Shown: positions 23,760 to 35,700 of the stretch, one piece after another
How positions within the stretch are numbered: the first letter of the stretch is position 1
Layout: each line of letters opens with the position of its first letter
Source: Ricinus communis
Lineage: Eukaryota > Streptophyta > Magnoliopsida > Malpighiales > Euphorbiaceae
Direction of reading: 5' to 3'
Assembly (NCBI RefSeq): GCF_019578655.1
Contig: NC_063261.1
Coordinates: forward strand, 17,102,216 to 17,166,215
Length of the DNA stretch: 64,000 nt
The notes under the pieces: generated by a model
What the model was told of the DNA's origin: nothing
What the model saw: the letters and a program-made list of their open reading frames with translations, nothing else
The model's database searches: none
Translations under genes and position numbers: made by a program

Positions 23760-25828
23760 AGATCATCAATGAACTTCAGCTACACAAACAAATAAAGCTT
23801 TTACAGAGAATGTCAACAAACTTTAAAGATAAATGAAAATGTAGATCAACAAGATGAAGATAATGAATCCTCAATATTGCAGAAAAAACTTCGAATCTTA
23901 TAATCTGAGATTTTTATTAGGATCCCTGAATTATTAAGAACATCAGCTTAGGAGGGGGAATGACTAGGAACAGGAGGAGAGCTTACATAGGAAAAATATA
24001 TCTCACAGACTGAGTTATTTGTAACTACAATGCAATTATATACTGCGCACAAGTAGAAATCTTTCCTGAATGTATGTGCATGTATAAACCAGTTTGCAGG
24101 AGTATAAGGAGCAAATCAAAACCTCTAATGCTTAAGGCTTATGATGACATTACTGAATATGAAAATACTAGTTACTTTCACTTATTTTGACACAATATAG
24201 TTTCAAGTTTCAACACTTCCAAATAATGTGACTTAATTTCACATCAAATAATCAAAGGAAACAAGAGTGTTAGAAGACCAGCATGATACAAGAAGTCATG
24301 TGGAAAAAAATCACGAACAACCTTGAAATTACTTAGGTTAGAACCATGTTAAGAAACAAACTTGCCTGTGTTAGTGTTGTTGCATCGGCAATGACAAATG
24401 GTACATTCACGACGCGAGCTAGTGTTTTTGCAAGTAATGTCTTCCCTATCCTTGTGGTCAAGGTAAGATAAAATGATTCAGAAAAGAAGTTCTCAGAATC
24501 AACACTTATATCACAGGAAATGGTTATTTACACTACATGAAATAACCAAATCAAATAAGGAAGACAACATTCACCATACCTGAGCCGGTGGGACCCATCA
24601 ACAATACATTACTCTTGTCTAATTCTACAATCTCATTGTCATCATTTTGACTATCAGTATAACCCATGTCTGCTCCAGATCTGACATCCAAATAAATATG
24701 TCAAGTTAATGAAAGTAACATTAAATGGACAAACATCTACCTTTAAGAACTACCAAACAAGTGCTAATGATTGAAAAAAGAAAAAGTTTAAGGCTGCTTC
24801 TCAAAAGCTTTCTTCTAAAAGCATTAAAATCAAATTTAATGGCTAAAGGCAATTTTGGGTATAACTAAATCTTCATTTTTTGACTGCTTTTAGTCAGAGC
24901 ACGCAATGGTGTCTTTTAGTGAAATGCAACTGCAGCAATAACAGAACCCGAGCCACCCTAAACCACTCGCTAACAGACTACTAAAGACTCACTCTTTACG
25001 TTTGGAACCATGATATATCCTCTTGTAGTGGTTATAAACTGCCACAGCAAGCACCTGCAACAATTAAAGAAAAAAGATTTGAATTTAAATCCCAACTATA
25101 TTAAACTCCATCGAGATAACCGTATCGTTAATTTAGTTTCACTAAAGCCATTTCCTACTAACTAGACCAACCAAACACAAGCATCAAAAGCAAATTAAAA
25201 TTTAAATTAAAAATCAAACCTTTTTAGCTCTGTCCTGCCCAATAACAAACTCATCAAGCCCTTTACAAATCTCTTTAGGAGTAGGCAACTCATTCTCCAA
25301 CTTCACATCATCATCATCATCAACATCATCACAAGCCACCTCAAAGCTTCCAATTTTACCACAATCTTTTACAATAACGCCCCCTGTATCCTTACAATTA
25401 ACATTATTACTGCTACAACTACCATTATCAAAACCCTTAACCCTACCAAGCTCAATAAAACTCCCCTGCAAAGGCTCTAACTTAAACGGCCTAAAATAAA
25501 ATGCCGTTTTACAATTGGGGCAAAAATTAACCGCTTGGAAAATCCCAGTTTCACGGCCGGTAATCGACAATGGCCGGTTCGAGAAGAGCACCGGCATTTG
25601 TGAGGAACATCTTGGGCAATTCACATTAGCTCTAATGTGATCGTAATCTGTAGTGCTTTTGTCGCTAACTTTCCGTATAGACCCTAAACCTAACCGTAAA
25701 GATGACGTTTTCGTTTGGTGTGCATGAGCTGGAGGCTTCGCAGGGGGGATTTTGGTGGTGAAGTGTTTGATTGCAGCAGCGGCAGCGGTGGCGGCGGCGG
25801 GTTTTGTGCGTCTGAGAAGTGAAAACAT
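18246..25828 (-). CDS. CLPX: ClpX, ATP-dependent unfoldase subunit of Clp protease, mitochondrial type, 14 exons
   Basis: AAA+ hexamer that unfolds proteins and feeds ClpP. Exons (minus): 25220-25828, 24993-25054, 24580-24680, 24366-24445, 23642-23692, 22481-22555, 22316-22393, 21223-21285, 20395-20465, 20209-20308, 19945-20049, 19595-19657, 19354-19476, 18246-18416; total 1752 nt, 583 residues. N-terminus MFSLLRRTK plus an Ala-rich stretch fits a mitochondrial presequence. A four-Cys zinc site lies at 71/74/103/106, Walker A GPTGSGKT at about 253-260 (split by an intron), pore loop GYVG at 286-289, Walker B IIYIDEVD at 314-321, RKHPRG loop at 364, the ClpP-docking IGF loop at 403-405, arginine-finger box [11 protein letters not shown], and sensor 2 [10 protein letters not shown]. 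All catalytic elements are intact. An in-frame ATG upstream at 26014 exists but adds a non-conserved Ser/Phe-rich stretch. Intron 4 has a GC donor. Confidence 0.96.
18840..19280. repeat. Imperfect tandem duplication in the last ClpX intron, with CT microsatellite
   Basis: A ~110-120 bp unit occurs at about 19017-19125 and 19155-19274 (shared words: ATAAAGCCTA.GCCTACTAAC, AAACTTGTGAAGCAGCAACT, GACAACACTTTG). The second copy has an expanded (CT)n run at about 19192-19215 where the first has only a few CT units. A third fragment of the border sequence (TTTTAAATACCTCCTTCCA) lies near 18865. Confidence 0.75.
23697..23755. repeat. (GA)n/(TC)n microsatellite at ClpX intron 4 acceptor
   Basis: Nearly pure GA dinucleotide run on the plus strand, about 58 bases. 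On the coding strand it is (TC)n ending directly in CCAG at the 3' splice site before exon 5 (23642-23692), so the repeat is the polypyrimidine tract of this intron. Confidence 0.95.
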
Positions 25829-27420
25829 GTTTCGGTCTTTTGGGTGGTTGAAAAGGTAGTTGATTCCCGTTGCTGGGAATTGGAAACTGTTGGCGGGTGA
25901 AGTGAAGTGAAGTGAAGTGAAGCGAGTGAATGGCAAAATTGAAGAAGGAGAAGAAGCAGACGGAGGAAAAAGTGGATATATGTGTAAGCGAACAATGGGC
26001 TTTGTATTCCACAATTCTAAAGCTTTTCAGTAAGTTCATGGGCTTTAAGTTTGCTAATTGATCGCCACTCTAAATGGGCGTTTTCCCATCCAGATACGAA
26101 ATACACGAGACGACGGAAAAATATCATAAATACTCTTTCTTTCTTTTTTTATCAAATTTACAATATTTCTTAATCTTTTTTCATTGCTACTATGCTAAAA
26201 AATTAAAAATATAGTTATTTAATTATTTTTACAAATTTATATATTCGTTGATTTTTTATTTTCTCAGTTTTTTTATAAAACAACCGAAAAATACTAAAAA
26301 ATAATAATAAATAATAAAAAAATAACTACATTGTAAATTTAAAAATATTTTAAAAAAATTTATACAATAACAGAATATTTTTTTATTAATTTTAGAATAC
26401 TTTTAAAATATTCTCTAAACTAACCGGATATCTAAGGCTTTTTCATTATGCTTGTACGTTTTTTGTTTTTTTGTTTTTACGAAACTTAAAATAGTTTTAT
26501 TTTTATTATCTATTGCTCAAAAACTGTATTTTTAGTTATATTTTGTTATTTATTTTATCATGTAATATTTTTTAGGTTTCTGAACATTTTTATATACTGT
26601 AGTTCTATTAAAGAATAATATACATAATTATAAAAAATTTATGTTAGTCATATTAATTTATAGACAACATGATTATCTACTTAGATTTGGGCGAGATGAG
26701 ATTAAGATATAATTTGAATAGAGTGAGATAATGAGAGATATTTATTTCAGAATATACCACTAAAATAATCATATAAATTAGCCACGTTTTAGAAAATAGA
26801 ATCCTAAAAATATCCTATAATTTAACTACGATTTAGAAAAATAGAATCCTAATTTTGCAAACCATGATTTATGGTTTTGTAAAAGAAGTTCTTATCTTTT
26901 TTGTCATTGACCCCATATGTGAGTCCATGATCGGCGCTAGAAAATGGGTAGGCGTAAAGCCACCAAATCCCGTAGTAAGCCTGACACTCACTAACTCAAT
27001 TAAATCTCATCTCATTTTACTGATACCACAATTTATCTTAACTGTTAAATCTTACATAATTAATTCGGTCTGCCATAAGAATTAGGCGAGACCCGAAACT
27101 ATAAAAAATTACAATTGATACACCTACTATTTCTACTGTGGAGAATATAAGTTTTTACAATTTAACATACCAAATCAAATACACCACCTGATGATGAAGG
27201 AGTCGGGTTACTAGATAAGGGTTGCGGGAAGACTAACAGTCACGGATCTGAAAAACAGTATAATTGAAACTGTCAGTCTCGAGAGTGAGTTAAAATCATA
27301 TATCTAAAAATAGTTGCAAACACTTCAATAATACATTTATTTAATTTGAAATAAATACCAAGTCATACAAAAATTAAACGTGTCATGTCATGCTTAAATT
27401 AAATAAAATAATTTCTTACA
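25829..27420. other. ClpX 5' flank and AT-rich spacer
   Basis: Just upstream of the ClpX ATG is a run of GTGAA/GAAGT pentamers (about 25896-25923) and a purine-rich leader on the plus strand (pyrimidine-rich on the coding strand). From 26100 on it is AT-rich. The patch 26660-27300 is less AT-rich and looks like old repeat DNA, but no coding domain is visible. Confidence 0.4.
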
Positions 27421-27537
27421 CACTACGGGACGGAGTACTTCAGTAGAACCCTAATTCCAACACTAACATCTCGGTCAATCTCAACACTGACATCTCGACT
27501 AATCTCGACTCTCTCATTCCAACAGAACTGGCGCCCA

Positions 27538-27792
27538 GAGAGCGAAGCTCGACCAGGGTCCTTAACTCCAGTCCGGTCACTTAACTTAATATTCACTATC
27601 AGCCTTAGCTTTTTGGCTCTCTTATTCCAATAAGACTAGCGCCTAGAGAGCGAAGCTCGACCAGGGACCTTACCTCTAGTATGGTCACTTAGGTTTCCAA
27701 ATAAGGCAGTGCCTAGCGAGCAATGCTCGACCAGGGACCTTTACTTCGGCAATCACACTCTACTAAGCCTAGAGAGCGATGCTCGACCAAGG
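27538..27792. repeat. Four spaced copies of a hairpin-forming repeat
   Basis: Copies at 27538-27558, 27646-27666, 27715-27736 and 27773-27792 share GAGCNNNGCTCGACCA(G/A)GG. Spacers (about 58-108 bp) share GACCTTA and GGTCACTTA words and lead-in GGCGCC(C/T)AGAGAG. The three loop bases vary (GAA, GAA, AAT, GAT) while the GAGC/GCTC stem is kept. The region 27420-27540 has related CATCTCG(A/G) words. Confidence 0.75.
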
Positions 27793-27799
27793 CAAGCCC

Positions 27800-30700
27800 T
27801 AAACTTTTCTTTTTAAATTTACCTATTTACCCTTTTTCCATCACTCTCGGATTTATACTGGAACACTCATTAAACTCTTATGTCCTACTGCCATCCTATC
27901 CCGAGTCATCATGCAATGATAAAATCAATGATAAAGGAAGAACATACATAAATAGTAATTAAAATGTATAATATATATGAATAATAATTAAACTTGCAAT
28001 AAAATAATCATGATAGAAAATCAAAAATTTATGCATAAGTTGTAAATAGCTAGGGCGAATTGACCTTAAACTAATCCATCAGTTTTAAGGTCGATTCCAA
28101 TATAAATTCAGGTTTGACCAGTTTTAACTAATCCAAACTGGCCCATAGCCAGAGCTATATATAATTTTGGTTTAATTTTTTAGGACATCTATGGTTAACT
28201 TATACTTTTATTAGTAAATAATTGGGGCGGTGTTTGAGATGTATTTCAAGTACAAAACAAATTTTACTAATTTCAACAAAACTATAAAAATCTTTGAAAT
28301 CATTATCTATTATATTGTAACTCATATTAACAATTGAAAAAAATAGTAGGAATTGTTATATTTTTCTCATTTTCTTAATCATTTGTTTGTTGTTCTCAAT
28401 CTTAAATTGGTTATATCTTATTAAATGAAATAACGACATGTGATAAAAGTATGTAAATTCTTCTGGTTTTAGTTATAGCAACCGGTTCTACACTGATCTC
28501 CCAGTTTTACGGACGATTCGAACTTAGTTTCAAGTTTAACCGATTTTGACTAATCTGATTTTTTTGTCCAAATTGGCATATGATCAGGCTATCTCTTTCA
28601 ACTGTTGCAATATGTTCCAAAATGATACTTGAAATGAATATTGTATTTATTTATGTTAAGTTTTTCAGAAATGTTATTATATATAATATGTATGTATCTT
28701 TGATTGATTCAATATTTTTTTGTTATTTTAATTCAATTTCTTCTTATTTTTCAATGGACTTTGTGTTTCTTCTCTATCTATGTTATTCTCTAACTCAATA
28801 CAAATTTCAAGTTAAAGCTGAAAACAACTTAATTGAATGATATAACATATAAAGTTAAAGATAAAAAAAAAAAGTTAGAAAATGGGTAAACATTATTATG
28901 AGCAAATGGAAATTTCTAATCCTATTGAGGTGCCAATAAAAGAGATAAGAAATTCAGGATAAGATGAAAAGTGTATCGAATAAGATGCAAAGTTCTAAAA
29001 TCTTATTTTAAAAAGCCTTTTTGTAAACAAAGTGTAAATTTCTTAAATACAAAAAGAAACACACAAAAATTTAGGAAATTACAAGTGGCTTATGAGATCA
29101 TTTAAGTAACAAAGGAATAAAAATTTATAAACTCAAGAATTAAAAAAATAAAAAAGAAAAGTAGACAGGTAATAAAGTGGTAGTTCAATGAATAGATTGA
29201 TATATCAAAAAAATTTATATATTATTACTAATTTATAAAAATATTTGAGTGTGAAATTATAAGAAAATAGAAATTTAGTTGAAATATAATGTAGAAATAG
29301 TTCTAATATATATTTTTTATGCAATGCTATTAGTAATGAATGAAAGAAAATATTTTTTTTAAATTATTTTTTCTTTATACTCTTATATATAAATTAATTA
29401 AATAATTTTTTTTCATTACTTACATTATTTGTTGAATTTTTATTGTTATAGAAAACTTATCTCATAACCTTATAAATTTAACAAATCAGAATATGATAAA
29501 ACATATATTTTTTTATTTTAGCTATTTTTAAAAATTAAAACCTACACCATTTGGTTTCAAGAAATGAAGATTTGTTGATAAAATAGAGTTCATTTTTATG
29601 ATAAAGAAAGAGAAAAACTTGAATATGAAAGATCTTGTGACATGTTTAATATGTGTTCAATATTTGAAAGAGATATATTTTTACTAATATATTTACAAAT
29701 GCACTTCCTTAACACTTAAGTGGGTAAAGAACTTTTATTTAATTTTAAATTTTATATGCGCTGGATAGTTTTAGATGAATTTTATTGGTAGCAAGCAGAA
29801 AATGTCTTGACTTTCTCATTAAAAAGGGAATAGTTAATCTAATATATATAATTTTGGTTTAATTTTTTATAATTTTATTTTAATTTAACACCGTGAAATA
29901 CGTACGGTGGTAATGATATTTTTATAACCATGTTGATACAATTAAATTTGATTATTTATTTTAGTTAATATTGGATAAACACAATAAGGATAAGATGAAA
30001 GTGAACTACAAATATATAATTTATATAAATATATTTTTCTTCAGCTAATATGAAAATATTTTTAGGAAAATATTTTTTTTAAAAGCATTTTTGTGAGAGA
30101 TGTGAAAACTTTTTCAACAAAAAGAAGAAGAACTAAGGATTCATAAATAGATTTATTTTGGTGGGAAATTGTAAGGAAAACAAAAGTTATTTGGGTTTGA
30201 CCAGTTTTGCCAATTTGGTTTTGGGTTCAAATCGGCCAATAGTTAGGTCTCGACTGTTTACAATACAAGCAATTTTGAAATTATCTTTTTGTTTGTGTCC
30301 CTCACTCATGTTTCACACTTCCAAATCTAAAGTATCCACTTTAGTGAAACAATAGGTGATACTTATGTTAAGTTTTTTAAAGTTTCTTATATATATGCAT
30401 TTAATTTGATTAGATAATTTTTCATATATATATATATATATATTACTATAAATTATAAGTTTATACTTTAAAAAGACTGGGTAAATTGACAAAAGACCGT
30501 TAAAGTTAAAATCGCATCAAAATGCAAGGATTTGGAATTTTTAATGATTATGCTTTTTGGATATTAGTTGTTTGGATACACTACAATACACAGTTACTTT
30601 TAAATTTATAAAATTCTTTCCCACAAAAAATAGCTTTATTGTATTAAGGATTGGAAACTTACAGATTACAATTTTCATGCAACCATGCATATTAGGCTAT

Positions 30701-30840
30701 ATGAAAAATAAAAGACAAACATTAGTGGTAAGATTTTTTTTTAACCCAAAAATGGGCCACCCAATTACAATCTCTGTTAACATAAGCAGAACTATTAAAA
30801 CAATAATAAAAATAATGAAAGAATAAAAATTTAAAAGATA
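27800..30840. other. AT-rich spacer with dispersed degenerate repeats
   Basis: Three patches, at about 28065-28145, 28480-28580 and 30180-30250, share a theme of TTTGACCAGTTTT/ TTTAACCGATTTTGACTAATC followed by a CCAA(A)CTGGC or CCAAATTGGC word. They look like diverged copies of one transposon family. No coding domain was found; small AT microsatellite at 30427-30442. Confidence 0.4.
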
Positions 30841-30848
30841 AGTATAAA

Positions 30849-31325
30849 AAGGTATCCTATAGTTTCATTGTCTTACAATTTTTAGCATATATATATTTTT
30901 CAAATAAATAAAGGTATGTGATTACAAATCATAACAAAAAAAGTATTTTATCATTAAAATTATTAGATTTATAAGGATTTAATCATATTCATATTCACTC
31001 TGATCAACTATCATTATCAATTTGTCCATGTTTGATAACTCGAGTTTAGAGTTTAATAGCTCATATTCTATTGTTTGACGCTTAAATCACGATTTAAGAA
31101 ATTATAATTCTAATGAGATATATTTGATGGTCAAATAATGAAATTAAGAGTTGTTAAGCTCTAAACCCAAGTTATCAAATATGAGCAACATCAATGATGG
31201 TTGATTGAAATGAGGATGACTAAATTCTTGCGAGTGAAATTTTTTAATGACAAAATACTTGTTTGTCACGATTTATAATTACATACTTTTTTTGTCTAAA
31301 AAATTTATAGACTACATAGTACTTT
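30849..31325. mobile_element. Fold-back (long palindromic) MITE-like element, ~0.5 kb
   Basis: The two halves are reverse complements along most of their length. Examples: GTATGTGATTACAAATC (30914) against GATTTATAATTACATAC (31273-31289), TTTGATAACTCGAGTTTAGAG (31030) against CTCTAAACCCAAGTTATCAAA (31158), and AAGTATTTTATCATTAAAA against TTTTTAATGACAAAATACTT. The outer ends pair as AAAAAGGTATCCTATAG and CTACATAGTACTTTTT. Exact ends and target duplication are unclear, and the pairing may extend a few tens of bases further out. No ORF, so it is non-autonomous; the superfamily is not assigned. Confidence 0.75.
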
Positions 31326-32047
31326 TTTCTATTTATCCTAAAAAGTTAAAGAGAAATATGTGTTGTATCCTCCATCCCAACTAAAGAAAATTTAAATCGC
31401 AAGTCAACATTGCATGCACCCATAATATTCATAATCAATATCCGTATTAACCTTTTAATTATATTTTCTTTTAAAATACGCTTATATATGTGTGTTATCG
31501 ATCGCTCAAAATAATTTTATAAAAAAATAACTCATTTTTAAGTATGTACATCTTTCAATCACAATTATTTTTAAATGTTATCGATACCTTAAAGTATGAA
31601 ATATATTGTTTTAGAGGAATATCTATAAAACTTATGGATAGACATCACCAATCTATGCTCAATATTGCAATACCAAAATATAAGAATGAAACCCTTATTC
31701 GATATACAATTATAATTTTTGAATATAATTTTTAAACACTACTTTACAGGACTTATATAAAAGGATTTTTAGTACATAATTTTATTTAATAAAATAAAAA
31801 ATTTATTGTTTTCTATATCTGAGAAGACGATAATACTCCTAAAACACATATATATGTGTGATTTTTTGTGTAATTGTTTTCAAATTGAACTTATCAAAAT
31901 ATTTCAAAAAATATGATTTTTAAACTCATCTAAAAAATAATTTAACTTATTAGATTTCGGACTCTGACGGATCTAAAACGAATTATATGTCAGTTATGAG
32001 TTTTTCGAACTAATTATAATTTGAATATAATGAATATGATCAATTAT

Positions 32048-32643
32048 TAGGAATGACAACAAGTAGGATACCTACCCATTTAAGGATATTTGAACCCGAA
32101 CCCAATTAATTTATCTAAATCTATTTAAAATATTGTCTTTGTTATCCGAATCTGAATAAAAATATCTACATACTACATGAACCCGATTAAAATCCATTTA
32201 ATTTAAATAATTATTAAATATATTTATGGTTATTTAAATGAGTAATAAATACCCTACCCGTTTATATAAACATTCAGGTAATTAAATGGATGTCCGTTGA
32301 CCAAACTCGTTTATAATAATTAGATTATAAAATATATTAATATAAATTAATATAAATAAGAAATACAAATATATATTAATTAAATTTAAATATTCAATGT
32401 TAATATTCAATATATTAATACAATCAAAATATAGATTTAATAAAATTTAAAATAATTTTTTAAACAATAAAAATATAATACAATATAATAAATTTTAACG
32501 AATTCATATAACAATTACGTGCAAGTCTAACCCAGACCTAATACAGATGATAAATTAAATTCTAAATTCATTCAAAACTTATTTATTTTTATCCAATCAA
32601 TTATATTAGAGTTCAAAAAATACTCGCTCCACCGCCATCCCTA
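32048..32643. mobile_element. Non-autonomous hAT-type transposon, 596 bp, with 8 bp target duplication
   Basis: The left end TAGGAATGACAAC and the right end (inverted) TAGGGATGGCGGT form short terminal inverted repeats. The element is bordered by a perfect 8 bp direct repeat TCAATTAT at 32040-32047 and 32644-32651. An 8 bp duplication and TAGGGATG-type ends are characteristic of hAT elements. The interior is AT-rich with ACCC(G/T) words (for example GAACCCGAACCC) and has no transposase. It ends 141 bp before the SART3-like ATG. Confidence 0.88.
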
Positions 32644-32784
32644 TCAATTATAAAAGAATGCTTTCCGGTCATCAAAATATTTATTTCATTTTCCAAAAAA
32701 GATCCATTTTATTTTTCAAACGACAAGACGTTTAAACCACCTATAAATTAAGAATCCGCGAGAAGCTGAAATCACTAAACAAAA

Positions 32785-35700
32785 ATGGAGGTAGAGCAGA
32801 ATCAAAACCAACCCAAAACCCCCGAAGAACCAGAAAAAGAAGAAATAGATAATAATAATAATAATGATGATTCCAAATCACAGAACCTCCAGAGCAAACC
32901 TAACAGCATCAGCTACTCTTCCTCTTCCGATTCATCAGACGATTCTGATGCCGACTCAGAGGACGAGTCACACCAAAATGAACAACTTAAATCCTTGGAA
33001 GCCGAGCTTTCTAGTAATCCCTCCAATTACGACGCTCATGTCCAAGTAATTAATTACTCCCTTTCTCTGTCAGTTATAGTAAATTTAAGTGATTTACAGT
33101 GTTTTAGTGATATTATATATTGGTTTTTTGTTACAGTATATTAAGTTGTTGAGGAAAATGGGTGAGATTGAGAAGCTGAGAGAAGCCAGAGAAGCTATGA
33201 GCGCTTCATTTCCATTGACACCTATAATGTGGCAAGAATGGGCTAAAGATGAAGCTTCTCTTTCTACTGGGTAATCTTTTTTTAAATGAAATTAACATGA
33301 TATATACAACTCTCTGATATTAAGTCACATATAGATTGATTAGTAAGATTAAAAAATTATAAAACAACTCATTTGGAGTTTACTTATATATTTCTTAGGG
33401 TTAAAGTGTATTACTAATGTCTATAATATGATTAAGGTCTTGTTTGGAACATATCATGTGCAACAATTCAAATGCCTTGTATTTTAAGTGGAAAGATTCA
33501 TTTTGAATTGAGTTTTGCATTTTTTACCCTTTCCAAACAAAGTAAAGTTCATTTACTTACTTTTGTGATTGTTTCTTTTGGCTGTGAATGTGACTGAGTG
33601 ACATTTGTTTAATTGATTTCCTTTTTCAGGCCTGAGGGTTACTCTGTGGTTGAGAAGCTTTATGAGCGAGGAGTGTCTGACTATCTGGTGAATTCTTGTG
33701 AATTTTGTAGTTTACTTTAGTTCGCTTATGTGATCAATTAATTAATTAACTCTGAGCTCCCAAGCATTGTGCTTTCAAGATTTTGTGCTAATTATGTTGC
33801 ATATTTAGCTCAAATTCCAAGGATCATGGTTTTTCTACATAATAGTCTTAAAGTTAAGTAAAGTTGACTATGCTCCTTTTTCTTACAGTCTGTTCCTCTG
33901 TGGTGTGACTACTTGAATTATGTACAAGAATGCAATCTTTTAGTGCGTGAATGTTCTTCTGATGGCCTCTCAAAGGCCAGAAATATATATGAGCGTGCTC
34001 TAACTGCTGCTGGCTTGCACGTTGCTGAAGGCAATAAATTATGGGACAGCTACAGGGAATTTGAGCAGGCTATTTTATTAACTATGGATGAGACTGACAC
34101 CAAGGTTAGATTTAAATGTTTATATGCTGTTTCTGTATATTCTTGCAGTATCTTCTTCTCTCTCTCTCCCTCTCTCTTTTATTTCTGAGAAAGTTTTGTG
34201 CTATTACTGATTGGTATATTATATGTCACATTGTACTTTTCAATTTAAATTTAAGATCCTTACTTATCTTGTAGGTGAAGGAATCGCAGGTCCAGCGGAT
34301 TCGAAATATTTTCCACCGTCAATTGTCTGTCCCACTCCATAACTTGAGGTCAACACTCCTTGCCTACAAGGCCTGGGAAGTGGAACAAGGGAATGTTCTT
34401 GACACAGAATCAAGTTATCTTGATGGGATTTCTTCTCATGTTGCTTCAGCTTACCAGAAGGCCATGGAAATGTACAATACTCGTGCTCAACATGAAGAAC
34501 AGATTTATAAGCAGGATATATCTGAGCAAGAAAAATTTCAAAATTTCATGGTAAGTAGGGCCACTACTACCATTTAGCAGAATCTTGTGGTAATTACTTT
34601 AGGAATTTTATTATGCCTTTGACTGCTTTTTGGGTCTTTGTTATCAAAACATTTAAAGATGTAGAAGATTTCTTGGCTAACATTCTATCTATCCACACTC
34701 TTTTCCGCTATGCTCTTTCTTTCCTTTGCACCTGGTTCCTTTTAGTGTCATATTTTCTGCTTTCTGGGCTTGCTGACCATAGCAGTTAAGCAAAATGACT
34801 ATCTCTTGTCTAAAGTTGTTGTATGTCCTCACTTTTCCTGGTTTTTGTGTTTTTGTACAATATTGAGCAATTTCCTAATTCCCCCCTTTCTTTTTGTGTT
34901 TTCTTTCGTTTCATTTTCTGAACAAAGAAATAATCCTGTTTGTTCATTTTTGCAGAACTATTTAAATTTTGAAAAAACTGCAGGCGATCCAGCCCGGGTT
35001 CAAGTTTTATATGAACGTGCTATTACTGAATTTCCTGTATCAAGTGATATCTGGCTGGATTACACTTGCTATTTGGACAAGACCTTGAAGGTTGTCTCTT
35101 TAATTTGGTATTCAGGTCTTGTAGCTTCTGACTTGCGAGGCCAGTAAATTAGTTACCGCTGATACTTTTTCAGGTTGGAAATATTGTAAAAGATGCTTAC
35201 TTTAGGGCCACAAGAAACTGTTCATGGGTTGGAGAACTTTGGGTTAGATATTTGCTTTCCCTGGAACGCAGTCGCGCTCATGAAAAGGAGATATCTACTG
35301 TATGCTTCAGCTGTAACCCTTTCTTCTAAGTATTTTCTTTCTCAGTTTGGTTCAACGATTCCATATTTTTACAAGTATGGTTAATTTTGTTTCTGCACTA
35401 AGTGGGTTCCATCTCTTTGTGGTTGTACAAAACTGCAGCTTCTACACGCACTGCAGATTTGCCGTATATAGAATATCAACAATTGTTAATTGCTTGTAAC
35501 TGTAGGTTTTGTTTTTCTTGTCTTTTTTTTTTTTTTTCTGTTTTGCGTGTGTTCAAATTAGGATCTATTAATAATAAGTAGAATTAGAGGAAGAACAATA
35601 ACACTAGAAATCATGGGTTAGCTGTTGTTCGTTATGCTTTCTCTATATACTGTAAGCATGAACCATTTTTGCCTAACAAAGGATAATACCCTTTTCTGTT

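Noticed and set aside
27723..27962. Plus-strand 79-codon frame
   Set aside because: Its first part is made of the hairpin repeat copies; not protein-like.
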